A stretch of 64,000 nucleotides of DNA from Arthrobacter agilis (GTDB taxonomy: Bacteria; Actinomycetota; Actinomycetes; Actinomycetales; Micrococcaceae): positions 124,001 to 188,000 of the forward strand of contig NZ_NFSC01000031.1 of assembly GCF_002157505.1 (NCBI RefSeq), given 5' to 3'. Every line of letters begins with the position of its first letter. Within the stretch, counting starts at the first letter, position 1. The notes under the pieces are model-generated. The model saw nothing but the letters and a program-made list of their open reading frames with translations. It searched no databases and had not been told where the DNA came from. Positions 25,494-35,554 of this stretch are shown in pieces. Made by a program: the position numbers and the translations under genes.

Positions 25494-26999
25494 ATGGACG
25501 GAACCCGAGAAGCGCTGATGAAAGCAGCTGCGCTTTCTGCTGGTGCCCAGGAAGACGTCTATACCCCGTCTGCCTCGGCCCGAGACCTGATCGCTGCGGT
25601 CGCTTCATTTCCATCCAAAGCTTGCAGTGATCATTCTGCGGAGTTGATTGATCAGCTGCGCGACTTGGAAGACCTCAAGTCCGCGGTGGCCGCCGCGCAG
25701 GCCCGGATCGCCGTCGTGTTCGACCTCGCCGAACGCCGCGCCCAGGCCGAGGCGGGCGTGCCCGCAGCGGACCGGGGACAGGGCGTGGCCGCGCAGATCG
25801 CCCTCGCCCGCCGCGAATCCCCCTCCCGCGGAAACCGGCTCCTCGGCTTGGCACGCGCGCTCGTCACGGAGATGCCGCATACCCTGGCCGCGTTGGACTC
25901 CGGCCGGCTCAACGAATGGCGGGCAACCCTGCTGGTCCGCGAGACCGCATGCCTGAGCGCAGCCGACCGGTGCGCCGTCGACGAAGAACTCTCCCCTCAT
26001 ACGGGAACATTCGACGGGGCGGGCGACCGGGCCCTGATCGCGGCAGCTCGGACCGCCGCCTATCGCAGGGACCCCCGCTCCGCGACGCAACGCGTGAGCC
26101 ACGCCGCAGCGGAGCGACACGTCAGCCTCCGCCCCGCACCTGACACCATGACCTACCTGACCGCCCTGCTTCCCGTCGCGCAGGGCGTGGGCATGTACGC
26201 GGCCCTGACCCGGCACGCCGACTCACTCCGTTCGGCCGGCGACACCCGTTCCCGGGGCCAGCTCATGGCCGACACCCTCGTCGAGCGGACCACCGGCACC
26301 CCTCGCGGGATCACAGGCGTAGAACTCCAACTCGTGATGACCGACCGCACCCTTCTTCGAGGCGGCAACGAACCGGCACACTTGAACGGCTACGGTATCG
26401 TTCCCGCGGCCTGGGCCCGCACCACCATGAATCCGGCCGGCATGGCGAACTCCGCGACTCGGACGACCGGTTCTCGTCCAGGCATCACTGGCGGCACCGC
26501 CGGTGGCGTCGTCGGCAGTGCGGGCCCCGGGCAGGAGCTCAGGGTCTGGGTGCGCCGGCTGTACACGGCTCCCGGTACGGGGGATCTGCTCGCCGTCGAC
26601 TCAAGCGCACGGCTTTTCAACGAAGGGCAGCGCCGCTTCATCGAGGTCCGCGACCGATCCTGTCGCACCCCCTACTGCGACGCCCCCATCCGCCAGGTGG
26701 ACCACGTCCTCCCCTGGCAGGACGCCGGACCGACAAGCCTCTGGAACGGCGCGGGCCTGTGCGAAGCGTGCAACCACACCAAGGAGATCAACGGGTGGAA
26801 AGCCACCACCCGCACTGGTCCGACCCACACCATCGATCTTCGGACTCCCACTGGACATACCTACAGATCTGCAGCACCCCCAGCATTAGGCACCGGATCC
26901 GGGGAACCTGCCCATGCACAGTCCCGGCTCCCCCGGCGCGAGAAGCGGCACCACATCAGAGCGCTGAAACGCGCGCATCGCCAACCACTCACTGCCTGA
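25494..26999 (+). CDS. DUF222 / HNH endonuclease domain protein (13E12 repeat family)
   Basis: The 501-residue protein has the N-terminal DUF222 helical domain (QLRDLEDLKSAVAAAQARIA, and the typical RRESPSRGNRLLGLARAL region) and a C-terminal HNH nuclease domain: paired Cys in CRTPYCDAP, then QVDHVLPW with the metal-binding Asp-His, an Asn in LWNGAGLC, and CNHTKE. These match the 13E12 repeat family, multicopy and partly mobile genes of actinobacteria. The HNH residues look intact. A LexA-like box precedes it; damage-inducible 13E12 genes are known in mycobacteria. Its biological role is unsettled. Confidence 0.9.
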   Translation: MDGTREALMKAAALSAGAQEDVYTPSASARDLIAAVASFPSKACSDHSAELIDQLRDLEDLKSAVAAAQARIAVVFDLAERRAQAEAGVPAADRGQGVAAQIALARRESPSRGNRLLGLARALVTEMPHTLAALDSGRLNEWRATLLVRETACLSAADRCAVDEELSPHTGTFDGAGDRALIAAARTAAYRRDPRSATQRVSHAAAERHVSLRPAPDTMTYLTALLPVAQGVGMYAALTRHADSLRSAGDTRSRGQLMADTLVERTTGTPRGITGVELQLVMTDRTLLRGGNEPAHLNGYGIVPAAWARTTMNPAGMANSATRTTGSRPGITGGTAGGVVGSAGPGQELRVWVRRLYTAPGTGDLLAVDSSARLFNEGQRRFIEVRDRSCRTPYCDAPIRQVDHVLPWQDAGPTSLWNGAGLCEACNHTKEINGWKATTRTGPTHTIDLRTPTGHTYRSAAPPALGTGSGEPAHAQSRLPRREKRHHIRALKRAHRQPLTA

Positions 27000-27110
27000 C
27001 ACCTCAGGGAACCTGACGCACCAGGGAGCCGGGCACCCCGCTCGTCGGTGCTGTGTCGGAGGTGCTGATCACGCCCGCAACTCCAGAGGTGATCACTGCC
27101 ATGACCGGAC

Positions 27111-28076
27111 CTACCCCTTGGGGCTCGGGAAGATACCGTCCAGTTCGGCCAGATCCTCGTCCGACGGGGTCCACTCCGCCGCCGTCGCGTTCTGTCGTAC
27201 CTGCTCCGGGGACGTAGCACCGGCGATGACCGAGCCCACCGACGGCTGCGCCGCGAGCCAGGAGAACGCGACCTGCACCTCCCTGAGCCCCCGCTCGGCC
27301 GCGAACGCCGAGAAGGACTCGAGCTGGTCCCAGTCCGCCGTCTCCAGCAGGTTCTTCCGGGAGTGCGTGAGCCGGCTGCCCGCGGGAACCTCGTTACGCC
27401 GGTACTTGCCGGTCAGCAGGCCGTTTGCTAGCGGGAAGTAGGGCAGGACGCCGAGTCCGTAGGCCTCGGCGGCCGGGACGACCTCCCGCTCCAGGCGGCG
27501 GTCCAGCAGGCTGTAGGGGTTCTGGGCGGAGATGAACGGGGTGTAGCCGCCGCTGCGCGCCGTGAACTCGGCCTCGGCGATCTGCCACCCGGCGAAGTTG
27601 GAGTGTCCGAGGTAGCGGACCTTGCCGCTCGTCACGAGGTCGTCGAGGGCCGCGAGGGTCTCCTCGATCGGCGTCTGCGGGTCCGGGGCGTGGTACTGGT
27701 ACAGGTCGATCCAGTCGGTGCCGAGGCGCCGTAAAGACGCTTCGACGGCACGGATGATGTAGCGCCGGGAACCCCGCGCGCCCCAGTCCGGTCCGTTCAC
27801 CCCGCCCATGTCGAGGCCGAACTTGGTCGCCAGCACGACGTCGTCGCGCCTTCTGCCGAGCGCCTTGCCCAACTGCACCTCGCTGACGCCGGGCGTCTTG
27901 CCGTACATGTCGGCGACGTCGAACAGCGTGATCCCGACGTCGATGGCCGTGTGCACGACGGCGTCGGTGCCATCCTGCGACTGGGAGGCGGTGCCGGTCC
28001 TGCCCAGGTTGTTGCAGCCCAGCCCGACGGTGGAAACGCTGAGGCCGGAGGAACCCAGTCTGCGGTAGGTCATCAT
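27111..28076 (-). CDS. Aldo/keto reductase
   Basis: The 321-residue NADPH-dependent oxidoreductase has the tetrad of the family: Asp and Tyr in LFDVADMYG, Lys in LATKFGLD and His in LYQYHAPD. The C-terminal cofactor segment SVIAGATSPEQVRQN is also present. It resembles the KCNAB/YhdN-like group that reduces aldehydes. Two ATGs at 28076 and 28073 are possible; both have weak ribosome-binding sites. It borders the accessory patch and points toward it. Confidence 0.92.
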   Translation of the reverse strand: MMTYRRLGSSGLSVSTVGLGCNNLGRTGTASQSQDGTDAVVHTAIDVGITLFDVADMYGKTPGVSEVQLGKALGRRRDDVVLATKFGLDMGGVNGPDWGARGSRRYIIRAVEASLRRLGTDWIDLYQYHAPDPQTPIEETLAALDDLVTSGKVRYLGHSNFAGWQIAEAEFTARSGGYTPFISAQNPYSLLDRRLEREVVPAAEAYGLGVLPYFPLANGLLTGKYRRNEVPAGSRLTHSRKNLLETADWDQLESFSAFAAERGLREVQVAFSWLAAQPSVGSVIAGATSPEQVRQNATAAEWTPSDEDLAELDGIFPSPKG

Positions 28077-28152
28077 GGGCCTAACCTACCAAGATCCCGG
28101 CTGATCGTTGCCCCGGCAAACGACCCGGGGCAACGACGACTTCCGCTGGCGG

Positions 28153-28569
28153 TCAGGCGAACCAGATACCGATCTCACGCTCGGCCGACTCGGCGGAGTC
28201 GGAGCCGTGCACGAGGTTCTGCTGGACCTTGACGCCCCAGTCACGGCCCAGGTCACCGCGGATGGTGCCGGGCGCCGCCGTCGTCGGCTCCGTGGTACCC
28301 GCGAGGGATCGGAATCCTTCGATCACGCGCTGTCCCTCGAACACGGCGGCGACGATCGGCCCGCTGAGCATGAACTCCACCAGCGGTTCGAAGAACGGCT
28401 TGCCGACGTGCTCCGCGTAGTGCTCCTCGAGCAGCTCGCGCGAGGCGTGTACCTGCTTCAGTTCGGCGATGGTGTAGCCCTTCGCCTCGATGCGGGACAG
28501 GATGGTGCCGGTCAGGCCGCGGGACACGCCGTCGGGCTTGACGAGGACAAGGGTGCGCTCAACGCTCAT
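28153..28569 (-). CDS. ndk: Nucleoside diphosphate kinase
   Basis: Ndk equalises nucleoside triphosphate pools by transferring phosphate through a phospho-histidine. The 138-residue protein begins [19 protein letters not shown] and has the catalytic His in [17 protein letters not shown]. It is complete and of normal length. It sits downstream of DUF4233 and folC on the same strand, an order shared by many actinobacteria. Confidence 0.97.
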   Translation of the reverse strand: MSVERTLVLVKPDGVSRGLTGTILSRIEAKGYTIAELKQVHASRELLEEHYAEHVGKPFFEPLVEFMLSGPIVAAVFEGQRVIEGFRSLAGTTEPTTAAPGTIRGDLGRDWGVKVQQNLVHGSDSAESAEREIGIWFA

Positions 28570-28650
28570 GGGAACTCCTGGGGAGGTGCGCGCCGTCCGG
28601 GACGGCGCAGTGGTCGGGTATCACGATCGACTCTACTAAAGGCGGCACCG

Positions 28651-29082
28651 TTATTCGGGGTTGGCCTTCTCCCACTCGGCCTGCAGCCGGTCCCGCTCCG
28701 CGTTCTCACGGTCCACGCGCATGCCCTGCCGGATGCCGTAGAGCCATGCCAGGGCGAAGGCGACGCCGACCAGGAACATCGTCGGCTCGAGGAAGCCTCC
28801 GGCGATGATGACCAGCTGGAGGATCCAGCCGAGGCCGATCCCCCACTTCTTCGTCAGCACCGCGCAGGTCAGGACCAGCACGACGCTGAGGGCGATGCCC
28901 GAGGTCAGGATCAGGACGGGCGAGATCTCGTCACGCCGCAGCCCGAAGACCGCGAGCGTCGCGAAGAACACGACGAACGCCTCGAGCAGCAGGACCGTGG
29001 AGGCGAACAGGATCTTCGTGGACCGGCGTTTCTTCGGCATCCCGGGCCGCCACTCGCGCTGGGCCCTGGTCATCCGTGCCAT
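28651..29082 (-). CDS. DUF4233 family membrane protein
   Basis: The 143-residue protein has four predicted membrane helices (ILFASTVLLLEAFVVFFATL, VLILTSGIALSVVLVLT, LGWILQLVIIAGG, MFLVGVAFALAWLYG) between a basic N-terminus and a charged C-terminus. This matches DUF4233, which in actinobacteria is nearly always located between folC and ndk, as here. It begins 7 bases after the folC stop, so it is likely translated from the same message. Function unknown. Confidence 0.9.
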   Translation of the reverse strand: MARMTRAQREWRPGMPKKRRSTKILFASTVLLLEAFVVFFATLAVFGLRRDEISPVLILTSGIALSVVLVLTCAVLTKKWGIGLGWILQLVIIAGGFLEPTMFLVGVAFALAWLYGIRQGMRVDRENAERDRLQAEWEKANPE

Positions 29083-29089
29083 GCTCTGC

Positions 29090-30481
29090 CTACTTCCCTA
29101 GGAGCGTGCGGGCTTCCCCGACCACCGTGACCGAGCCGGTCACGAGGATCCCTCCCGCGAGGTCGTTGTTCTCCTCCGCCTTCATCACGGCCCACTCCAG
29201 GGCGTCGTCCAGCCCGGGGGCGATGTTGATGTTCTCCTCCGCGAAGCCGGCCGACAGCGCTGCCTGCAGGAGGTCGGCGGCAGGGATGGAGCGGGGCGAC
29301 GTCGACTGCGTCAGGCATACGTCCTCGAGAATCCCGCCGAGCTCCTCATGGAGTTCGGCGAAGATCGCGGTGGCGTCCTTGTCCTGCAGGACGCCGATGA
29401 CGAGGACGAGGCGCGAGAAGTCGAAGGCCTCGCGAATCCCCTTCGCCGCGGCGCGGGCGCCGGCCGGGTTGTGGGCCGCGTCCACGATGATGCTCGGAGC
29501 CGTACGGACCACCTCGAGTCGTCCGGGCGACGTGACGGCACGCAGCCCGTTGCGTACCAGCTCCGTCTCGAGCTCACGCTCGCCGCCGCCGAGGAATGCC
29601 TCCACCGCGGCCACGGCGAGGGCCGCGTTCTCCGCCTGGTGTTCACCGTGCAGGGGAACCAGCAGCTCCCCGTAGCGGCCTGCCAGTCCGGTCAGGGACA
29701 CCACCTGTCCGCCGACGGCGACCGTCCGTGATTCCACACCGAACTCGACGCCCTCGAAGCGGAACTCCACTCCCACCTCGCGGGCACGCTCGAGGAGTAC
29801 CTGCGCTGCGTCGCGGGGCTGGATCGCGCTGACGAGGAAGGAACCGGGCTTGATGATGCCGGCCTTCTCGAGGGCGATGTCCTCGACCGTGTCTCCGAGG
29901 AGATCCGTGTGGTCGAGGGAGATGGGCGTGATCACGGCGACCTGCCCGTCGCCCACGTTCGTGGCGTCGGTGATGCCCCCAAGCCCCACCTCGATCACAC
30001 CGACGTCGATCGGCTCGTCGGCGAAGATGGCGAACGCGAGGATGGTGACGCATTCGAAGTAGGTGAGGCGGGGCTCCCCGGCGGTGGTCAATTCACCGTC
30101 GACGATGTCGAGGTAGGGCCTGATCTCGTCCCATACCCGGACGAAGGTCTCGTCCGCCACGGGCTCTCCGTCGATGCTGATGCGCTCCGTCACCCGTGAG
30201 AGGTGCGGACTCGTGAAGCGGCCGGTCCGGAGATCGTGCGCCAGGAGGATGCTCTCGATCATGCGCGCCGTCGACGTCTTGCCGTTGGTGCCGGTGATGT
30301 GGATGATCGGAAAGGCCCTGTTCGGCTCGCCGAGGATCTCCATGGCCCGGTGCAGCGGAGCCATCCGGGGCTCCATCTTGTCCTCCGGCGCCCGGCTCAG
30401 CAGCTCGGCGTACACGCTCTCCACCGAGAACGCATCGAGCTCGGCGCGGCCCTCGGTGCCGGTTCCGTTCGTGTCATCCAT
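29090..30481 (-). CDS. folC: Folylpolyglutamate synthase / dihydrofolate synthase
   Basis: FolC adds glutamate to dihydropteroate and to reduced folates. The 463-residue chain shows the P-loop [14 protein letters not shown], the omega-loop [23 protein letters not shown], the [10 protein letters not shown] motif, a metal-binding His-Asp region, and the C-terminal ligase domain with [12 protein letters not shown]. The ATG lies within the last codons of ileS (8-base overlap), so the three genes ileS-folC-DUF4233 form one transcriptional unit. Confidence 0.96.
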   Translation of the reverse strand: MDDTNGTGTEGRAELDAFSVESVYAELLSRAPEDKMEPRMAPLHRAMEILGEPNRAFPIIHITGTNGKTSTARMIESILLAHDLRTGRFTSPHLSRVTERISIDGEPVADETFVRVWDEIRPYLDIVDGELTTAGEPRLTYFECVTILAFAIFADEPIDVGVIEVGLGGITDATNVGDGQVAVITPISLDHTDLLGDTVEDIALEKAGIIKPGSFLVSAIQPRDAAQVLLERAREVGVEFRFEGVEFGVESRTVAVGGQVVSLTGLAGRYGELLVPLHGEHQAENAALAVAAVEAFLGGGERELETELVRNGLRAVTSPGRLEVVRTAPSIIVDAAHNPAGARAAAKGIREAFDFSRLVLVIGVLQDKDATAIFAELHEELGGILEDVCLTQSTSPRSIPAADLLQAALSAGFAEENINIAPGLDDALEWAVMKAEENNDLAGGILVTGSVTVVGEARTLLGK

Positions 30482-33400
30482 GTTGCTGCTCCTGCTTTCC
30501 GACGGTGATGCTGAATTCGTTACCCGAGCCCTCGACCGCCGTGATACGCAGATCCAGTGTCAGGGTCTCCGCCCTGATCAGCTCGGCATTCGCCTCGAGC
30601 GCGGCCACCTGGTCCGGCGCAACGCCGATGGTGGTGGTGATGCGGTCGCTGATGTCGAGGTCGGCATCGCGGCGGGCCTGCTGGATGGCGCGGATCGCGT
30701 CGCGGGCTGTTCCCTCCGCGGCCAGTTCGTCCGTGACCTCCGTGTCGAGGACGAGGAACCCGCCGCCCGGCAGGACCGTCACGGCCTTGGAGGCTGCGTC
30801 GTTACCCTCCACCACGGTGTCGAGCGTGTACTCGTGCGGCTCGAGGGCGAGACCGCCCGCGGTGACGCCGCCGTCGTCGTCCACCGACCAGTCCCCGGAC
30901 TTCGACGCCTTGATGACCGTCTGCACGTTCTTGCCGAGGCGCGGGCCGGCGGCGCGGGCATTGACCACGAGGCGCTGGGTGATCCCGAACTCGGCCGGCT
31001 CGGCGTCGGCCGAGTCGACGAGCCGCACGCCCTTGAGGTTGAGTTCGTCCGCGATGATCGCCGAGTACTGGCCCGAGAGGCCCTCCGCGCCGGGCGCGAC
31101 GACGGTCAGTTCCCGCAGCGGTAGCCGCACCCTCAGGTTCGCGGCCTTCCGCAGACTGGAGCCCACGGAGCACACCTGGCGCGTGCGGTCCATCTGCTCC
31201 ACGAGGTCGGGAGCGGCGGGGAACGATGCCGCGTCGGGCCAGTCGGTGAGGTGGACGGACCGGCCGCCGGTGAGGCCGCGCCAGATCTCCTCGGTGACGA
31301 GGGGAAGCAGCGGGGCCGCGACGCGGCACACGGCTTCGAGGCACGTGTAGAGCACGTCGAAGGCGTCGGTGTCCTCGTCGAAGAAGCGCTGGCGGCTCCG
31401 GCGGACGTACCAGTTCGTGAGAGTGTCCAGGTAGCGGCGCAGGGACTCGCAGGCATCGCTGATGGTGAAGGCGTCGAGGGCCTCGGTGAGGTCGCGGACG
31501 AGGTTGCCGGTGTTCGCCAGGATGTAGCGGTCGGTCGGCTCCCTCAGCTGGGCTGCGGCCTCGGGGGTGACGGTCTTCGCCTCGTAGCCGTCACCGCCGT
31601 TGGCAGCGTTCGTGTAGAGGCTGAAGAAGTGCCAGACGTTCCACAGCGGCAGGATGACCTGGCGGACGCCGTCGCGGATGCCCTGCTCGGTGACCACGAG
31701 GTTGCCGCCGCGGAGGATCGGGGAGGCCATGAGGAACCAGCGCATGGCGTCGGAGCCGTCCCGGTCGAAGACCTCGGAGACGTCCGGGTAGTTGCGCAGG
31801 CTCTTGGACATCTTCTGCCCGTCGGAGCCGAGCACGATGCCGTGGCTGATGACGTTGCGGAACGCCGGCCGGTCGAACAGAGCCGTGGAGAGGATATGCA
31901 GCATGTAGAACCAGCCGCGCGTCTGCCCGATGTACTCGACGATGAAGTCCGCGGGGTTGTGGGTGTCGAACCACTGCTCGTTCTCGAACGGGTAGTGCAC
32001 CTGGCCGTAGGGCATGGACCCGGAATCGAACCACACGTCGAGGACGTCCTCGACGCGGCGCATGGTGGACCGGCCCGTCGGGTCGTCGGGGTTGGGCCGC
32101 GTGAGCTCGTCGATGAAGGGACGGTGCAGGTCCACCTCGCCCTGCTTGTTGAGCGGGAGGCGGCCGAAGTCCGCCTGCAGTTCGGCGAGCGAACCGTAGA
32201 CGTCGGTGCGCGGGTACTCGGGGTCGTCCGACTGCCACACCGGGATGGGGCTGCCCCAGAAGCGGTTGCGGCTGATGGACCAGTCACGTGCGTTGGAGAG
32301 CCACTTGCCGAACTGCCCGTCCTTGACGTTGCCGGGGATCCAGGTGATGTCCTGGTTGAGCTCCACCATGCGGTCGCGGATCTTCGTGACTTCCACGTAC
32401 CACGAGGACACGGCGCGGTAGATGAGCGGCTTGCGGCACCGCCAGCAGTGCGGGTAGCTGTGGACGTAGCTTGCCTGGCGCACCAGGCGTCCCTCGGACT
32501 TGAGCACGCGCGTGATGTGCCGATTGGCGTCGAAGACCTGCAGCCCGACGATGTCTGCGAGCGGGCCCCTGCCGAACATCGGCAGGAACTTCGCGCCCTC
32601 GTCGACCGAGAGGATCACCTGGATGCCGGCGTCCTCGCAGACCTTCTGGTCCTCCTCGCCGTAGGCGGGTGCCTGGTGCACGAGGCCGGTGCCGTCCGTC
32701 GTCGTGACGTAGTCCGCCACCAGGATGCGGAAGGCGTTGCGGTAGCCGCCCTCCTCGGGATCGGCGAGGTAGTCCCACAGCGGCTCGTAGGTGAGGCCCT
32801 CCAGCTCGGAGCCGAGGTGCCGCGAGGTGACTGATTCCCGGGCGGCGGCGGCGTCCGCGAAGCCGAGGTCCTTGGCGTAGTTGCCGAGCAGGTCCTCCGC
32901 CAGCAGGTAGCGGCCGGTTCCGCCGTCGCGCTCCGCCTCGACGACGACGTACGCGATGTCGGGCCCGACGGCGAGCGCGGCATTGGTGGGCAGCGTCCAG
33001 GGCGTGGTGGTCCAGGCGAGGGCCTGGACGCCCGCGAGGTCCTTCGAGAGGGCCGACTCACCGGCGAGCAGGGGGAAGGTGACCGTGACGGTCTGGTCCT
33101 GGCGGTCCTGGTAGACGTCCTCGTCCATCCGGAGTTCGTGGTTCGACAGGGGAGTCTCGTCGTTCCAGCAGTACGGCAGCACGCGGTATCCGTTGTAGGT
33201 CAGACCCTTCTCGTGCAGCGTCTTGAAGGCCCAGAGGACGGACTCCATGTACTCCGGGTTGAGGGTCTTGTAGTCGTTGTCGAAGTCCACCCAGCGCGCC
33301 TGGCGGGTCACGTAGTCGCGCCACTCCCCCGCGTACTTCATGACCGAGGCCCGGGCTGCGTCGTTGAAGTTGTCGATGCCCATGGCGAGGATCTGCTGCT

Positions 33401-33770
33401 TGTCGGTCATGCCGAGCTGCTTCATCGCCTCGAGCTCGGCGGGCAGGCCGTGCGTGTCCCAGCCGAAACGCCGTTCCACCCGGTGGCCGCGCTGCGTCTG
33501 GTAGCGACCTACGAGGTCCTTGGCGTAGCCGGTGAGAAGGTGGCCGTAGTGGGGCAGCCCGTTGGCGAAGGGCGGGCCGTCGTAGAAGACGAATTCGTTC
33601 GATCCGTCGACGCCGGGATCGCGTGCATCGATGGATGCCTGGAACGTGCCGTCCTCCTGCCAGTAGCGGAGGACGCGTTCCTCGAGCTCGGGGAAGCGCG
33701 GGGAGGCGCTGGTTCCGGAGGAAGCACCGCTGTCGTCGGGCGACACGGCTTTGGGGTAGATCTGCGGCAT
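30474..33770 (-). CDS. ileS: Isoleucyl-tRNA synthetase
   Basis: This class I synthetase charges tRNA-Ile. The 1098-residue chain has the HIGH-type motif PHYGHLLTG, the editing domain (region with [13 protein letters not shown] and [18 protein letters not shown]), the KMSKS motif [13 protein letters not shown], an anticodon-binding domain, and a long C-terminal part as in the actinobacterial/eukaryotic-like IleRS group. The start is ATG 33770 with AGGATGAG upstream; ATG 33779 is in frame but too close to that element. A T-box leader controls it. It overlaps folC by 8 bases. Confidence 0.97.
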   Translation of the reverse strand: MPQIYPKAVSPDDSGASSGTSASPRFPELEERVLRYWQEDGTFQASIDARDPGVDGSNEFVFYDGPPFANGLPHYGHLLTGYAKDLVGRYQTQRGHRVERRFGWDTHGLPAELEAMKQLGMTDKQQILAMGIDNFNDAARASVMKYAGEWRDYVTRQARWVDFDNDYKTLNPEYMESVLWAFKTLHEKGLTYNGYRVLPYCWNDETPLSNHELRMDEDVYQDRQDQTVTVTFPLLAGESALSKDLAGVQALAWTTTPWTLPTNAALAVGPDIAYVVVEAERDGGTGRYLLAEDLLGNYAKDLGFADAAAARESVTSRHLGSELEGLTYEPLWDYLADPEEGGYRNAFRILVADYVTTTDGTGLVHQAPAYGEEDQKVCEDAGIQVILSVDEGAKFLPMFGRGPLADIVGLQVFDANRHITRVLKSEGRLVRQASYVHSYPHCWRCRKPLIYRAVSSWYVEVTKIRDRMVELNQDITWIPGNVKDGQFGKWLSNARDWSISRNRFWGSPIPVWQSDDPEYPRTDVYGSLAELQADFGRLPLNKQGEVDLHRPFIDELTRPNPDDPTGRSTMRRVEDVLDVWFDSGSMPYGQVHYPFENEQWFDTHNPADFIVEYIGQTRGWFYMLHILSTALFDRPAFRNVISHGIVLGSDGQKMSKSLRNYPDVSEVFDRDGSDAMRWFLMASPILRGGNLVVTEQGIRDGVRQVILPLWNVWHFFSLYTNAANGGDGYEAKTVTPEAAAQLREPTDRYILANTGNLVRDLTEALDAFTISDACESLRRYLDTLTNWYVRRSRQRFFDEDTDAFDVLYTCLEAVCRVAAPLLPLVTEEIWRGLTGGRSVHLTDWPDAASFPAAPDLVEQMDRTRQVCSVGSSLRKAANLRVRLPLRELTVVAPGAEGLSGQYSAIIADELNLKGVRLVDSADAEPAEFGITQRLVVNARAAGPRLGKNVQTVIKASKSGDWSVDDDGGVTAGGLALEPHEYTLDTVVEGNDAASKAVTVLPGGGFLVLDTEVTDELAAEGTARDAIRAIQQARRDADLDISDRITTTIGVAPDQVAALEANAELIRAETLTLDLRITAVEGSGNEFSITVGKQEQQHG

Positions 33771-34061
33771 TTGTCTCATCCTGTGTACGGCGGCGTCGGG
33801 TGGAGCAGGAGTCCTGCCGTGAGGACGGGCGCCTGTTCCACCCGCCGCCGGTTGCCTGACCGGCTGCAGGGGACTGGACCCGCGGTACCACCTCACTTGC
33901 CGCCGTCGTCCACCGTGCCGCTCGTCGCGGTCACGGCAGTCTGGGCCGCCGCTCGTTCACAGGCTGTGACGGGCCCTCCCGTCCGGTTCTACGGGCCGTC
34001 GCCCCTGTGGGGCCGGCCTTTCTTCCGGAAGCTCACCGGTGATTGCCGGGTCGATGCTTGT
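33771..34061 (-). promoter_or_regulatory. T-box riboswitch leader of ileS (Ile specifier)
   Basis: The minus strand has the conserved T-box word AGGTGGTACCGCGG (complement of 33880-33893), whose TGGT can pair with the ACCA end of uncharged tRNA-Ile. Upstream, an ultrashort stem I carries the specifier ATC (complement of 34041-34043) and ACCGGTGAGCTTCCGGAAGA, typical of actinobacterial ileS. A long hairpin (33788-33850) follows. No U-tract is present, so control is probably translational. Confidence 0.93.
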
Positions 34062-34067
34062 CCTCCA

Positions 34068-34097
34068 AGTCTAGCCCTGCCGCGAATTCGTTGTCGA
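34068..34097 (-). promoter_or_regulatory. Promoter of the ileS T-box leader
   Basis: On the minus strand, TCGACA (34097-34092, 5 of 6 to TTGACA), an 18-base spacer and TAGACT (34073-34068). The start near 34061 gives a leader of about 290 bases. Confidence 0.6.
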
Positions 34098-34195
34098 AAG
34101 GCATACACGGCCCGTCCATGGGCCCGGCGAAATGCGTTGTAGGCGCGGGGCGTGCTTGGCAGGGTGGGAGACACCCGACAGCGACAGGACACGCC

Positions 34196-35524
34196 ATGCC
34201 ACAGCCCACCCTCCCCACCGCGTCCGCACTCGACACCGCCCGGGTGCTGCTGGGAGTCCTCCTGCCGGCGCTCGCGGAGGGTCCCATCATTCGGCGCCCC
34301 CGGGCCATCGGCCTCGCCGCCCGCCTGGAGCTCGACGCGAGGGCCGTCGGCATCCTGCAAAAGCTCCATGCCCGGTACCCGAACGGTCCGCTGATGCTGA
34401 AGCTCCCCCTCCGGAAGCAGGCGGTCGTGCTCGCACCCGGGGACGTGGACACCGTGCTGGCCCGGTCGCCCGAGCCGTTCTCCCCGGCCAGCAGCGAGAA
34501 ACGCGCGGTCATGGCGCATTTCCAGCCCTCCAACGTCCTGGTCTCCCGTGGCCCGGAGCGCACCGTACGCCGCGCCCTGCAGGAACAGGTCCTCGACACC
34601 AGCCACCCCGTGCACCACCTCGCCGACCGGTTCGTCCCCGTGGTGGAGGAGGAGATGCGGCAGCTCCTGGCCGGAGCGACGCGCAGCGGCTCGCTGCCCT
34701 GGAGCGACTTCGCCGAGGCCTGGTACCGGGTGGTGCGCCGCGTGGTCTTCGGTGACCATGCCCGGGACGACACCGAACTCACCGCGATGCTCAACAGGTT
34801 GCGGAAGGACGGGAACTGGGCCTTCCTGAAGCCCGTGCGCAGGAGCACCCGCGAGCGGTTCCTCACCCGCATCCACGACGAGCTCGCCCACGCCGAGCCC
34901 GGGACCCTCGCCTCGGTCCTGGCCGGCGTCCCCAAGGGTAACGGCGCCGAACCCGCGGAGCAGGTGCCCCAGTGGCTCTTCGCCCTGGACAACAGCGGCA
35001 TGGTGGCCTTCCGGACCCTGACCGTCCTGGCGACCCACCCGGAAGCCCTGGCGGCCGCACGGCGCGAGGTCGACGGCGACGACTCCGGCCGCCGGTTCCT
35101 CCCCTACCTGCGCGCCTGCGCCCTGGAGGTGCTGCGCCTCTGGCCCACCACGCCGATGATCCTGCGCCAGACCACGCAGCCGGTGCAGTGGGAACAGGGC
35201 CTGATGCCGGCCCGGTGCGGCGTGCTGATCTACTCCCCGTACTTCCACCGCGACGAGCGCCACCTGCGCAACGCCCACGGCTTCTCGCCGGAGCGTTGGC
35301 TCACGGACGAGGACGACGGCTGGCCGCTCGTCCCGTTCAGCGACGGACCGGTGGTGTGCCCGGGGAAGCAGCTGGTGCTGCTGCTGACCAGCGCGGCGGT
35401 GGCCTCGCTGGTCGGTGTCCGGGACTTCAGCGTCGAGGAGGGTCAGGCGCTGGATCCCTCCCGCCCGCTACCCGGAACTATCGACAACTACTCGGTACGC
35501 CTCGGCGTCTTGCCCCGGACCTGA
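34196..35524 (+). CDS. Cytochrome P450 with atypical I-helix
   Basis: The 442-residue haem protein shows EVLRLW (ExxR, 311-314), FSPERW and the haem loop FSDGPVVCPGK with axial Cys 388. In the I-helix, the usual acid-Thr pair for oxygen activation is absent: the segment is LFALDNSGMVAF (261-272). That suggests a peroxide-using or isomerase-like P450, or one with altered proton delivery. No ferredoxin or reductase gene is nearby. It diverges from ileS and meets a diacylglycerol kinase-like gene tail to tail. Substrate unknown. ATG 34196 is used because the frame upstream is the antisense of the T-box. Confidence 0.88.
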   Translation: MPQPTLPTASALDTARVLLGVLLPALAEGPIIRRPRAIGLAARLELDARAVGILQKLHARYPNGPLMLKLPLRKQAVVLAPGDVDTVLARSPEPFSPASSEKRAVMAHFQPSNVLVSRGPERTVRRALQEQVLDTSHPVHHLADRFVPVVEEEMRQLLAGATRSGSLPWSDFAEAWYRVVRRVVFGDHARDDTELTAMLNRLRKDGNWAFLKPVRRSTRERFLTRIHDELAHAEPGTLASVLAGVPKGNGAEPAEQVPQWLFALDNSGMVAFRTLTVLATHPEALAAARREVDGDDSGRRFLPYLRACALEVLRLWPTTPMILRQTTQPVQWEQGLMPARCGVLIYSPYFHRDERHLRNAHGFSPERWLTDEDDGWPLVPFSDGPVVCPGKQLVLLLTSAAVASLVGVRDFSVEEGQALDPSRPLPGTIDNYSVRLGVLPRT

Positions 35525-35554
35525 CGGCCGCGGGGCGTCCTCCGAGAACCCGCG

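Noticed and set aside
24081-27110. Insertion sequence or prophage in the lower-GC patch
   Set aside because: No transposase, integrase, terminal inverted repeats or structural phage gene is visible; the HNH gene belongs to the 13E12 family rather than a phage terminase set.
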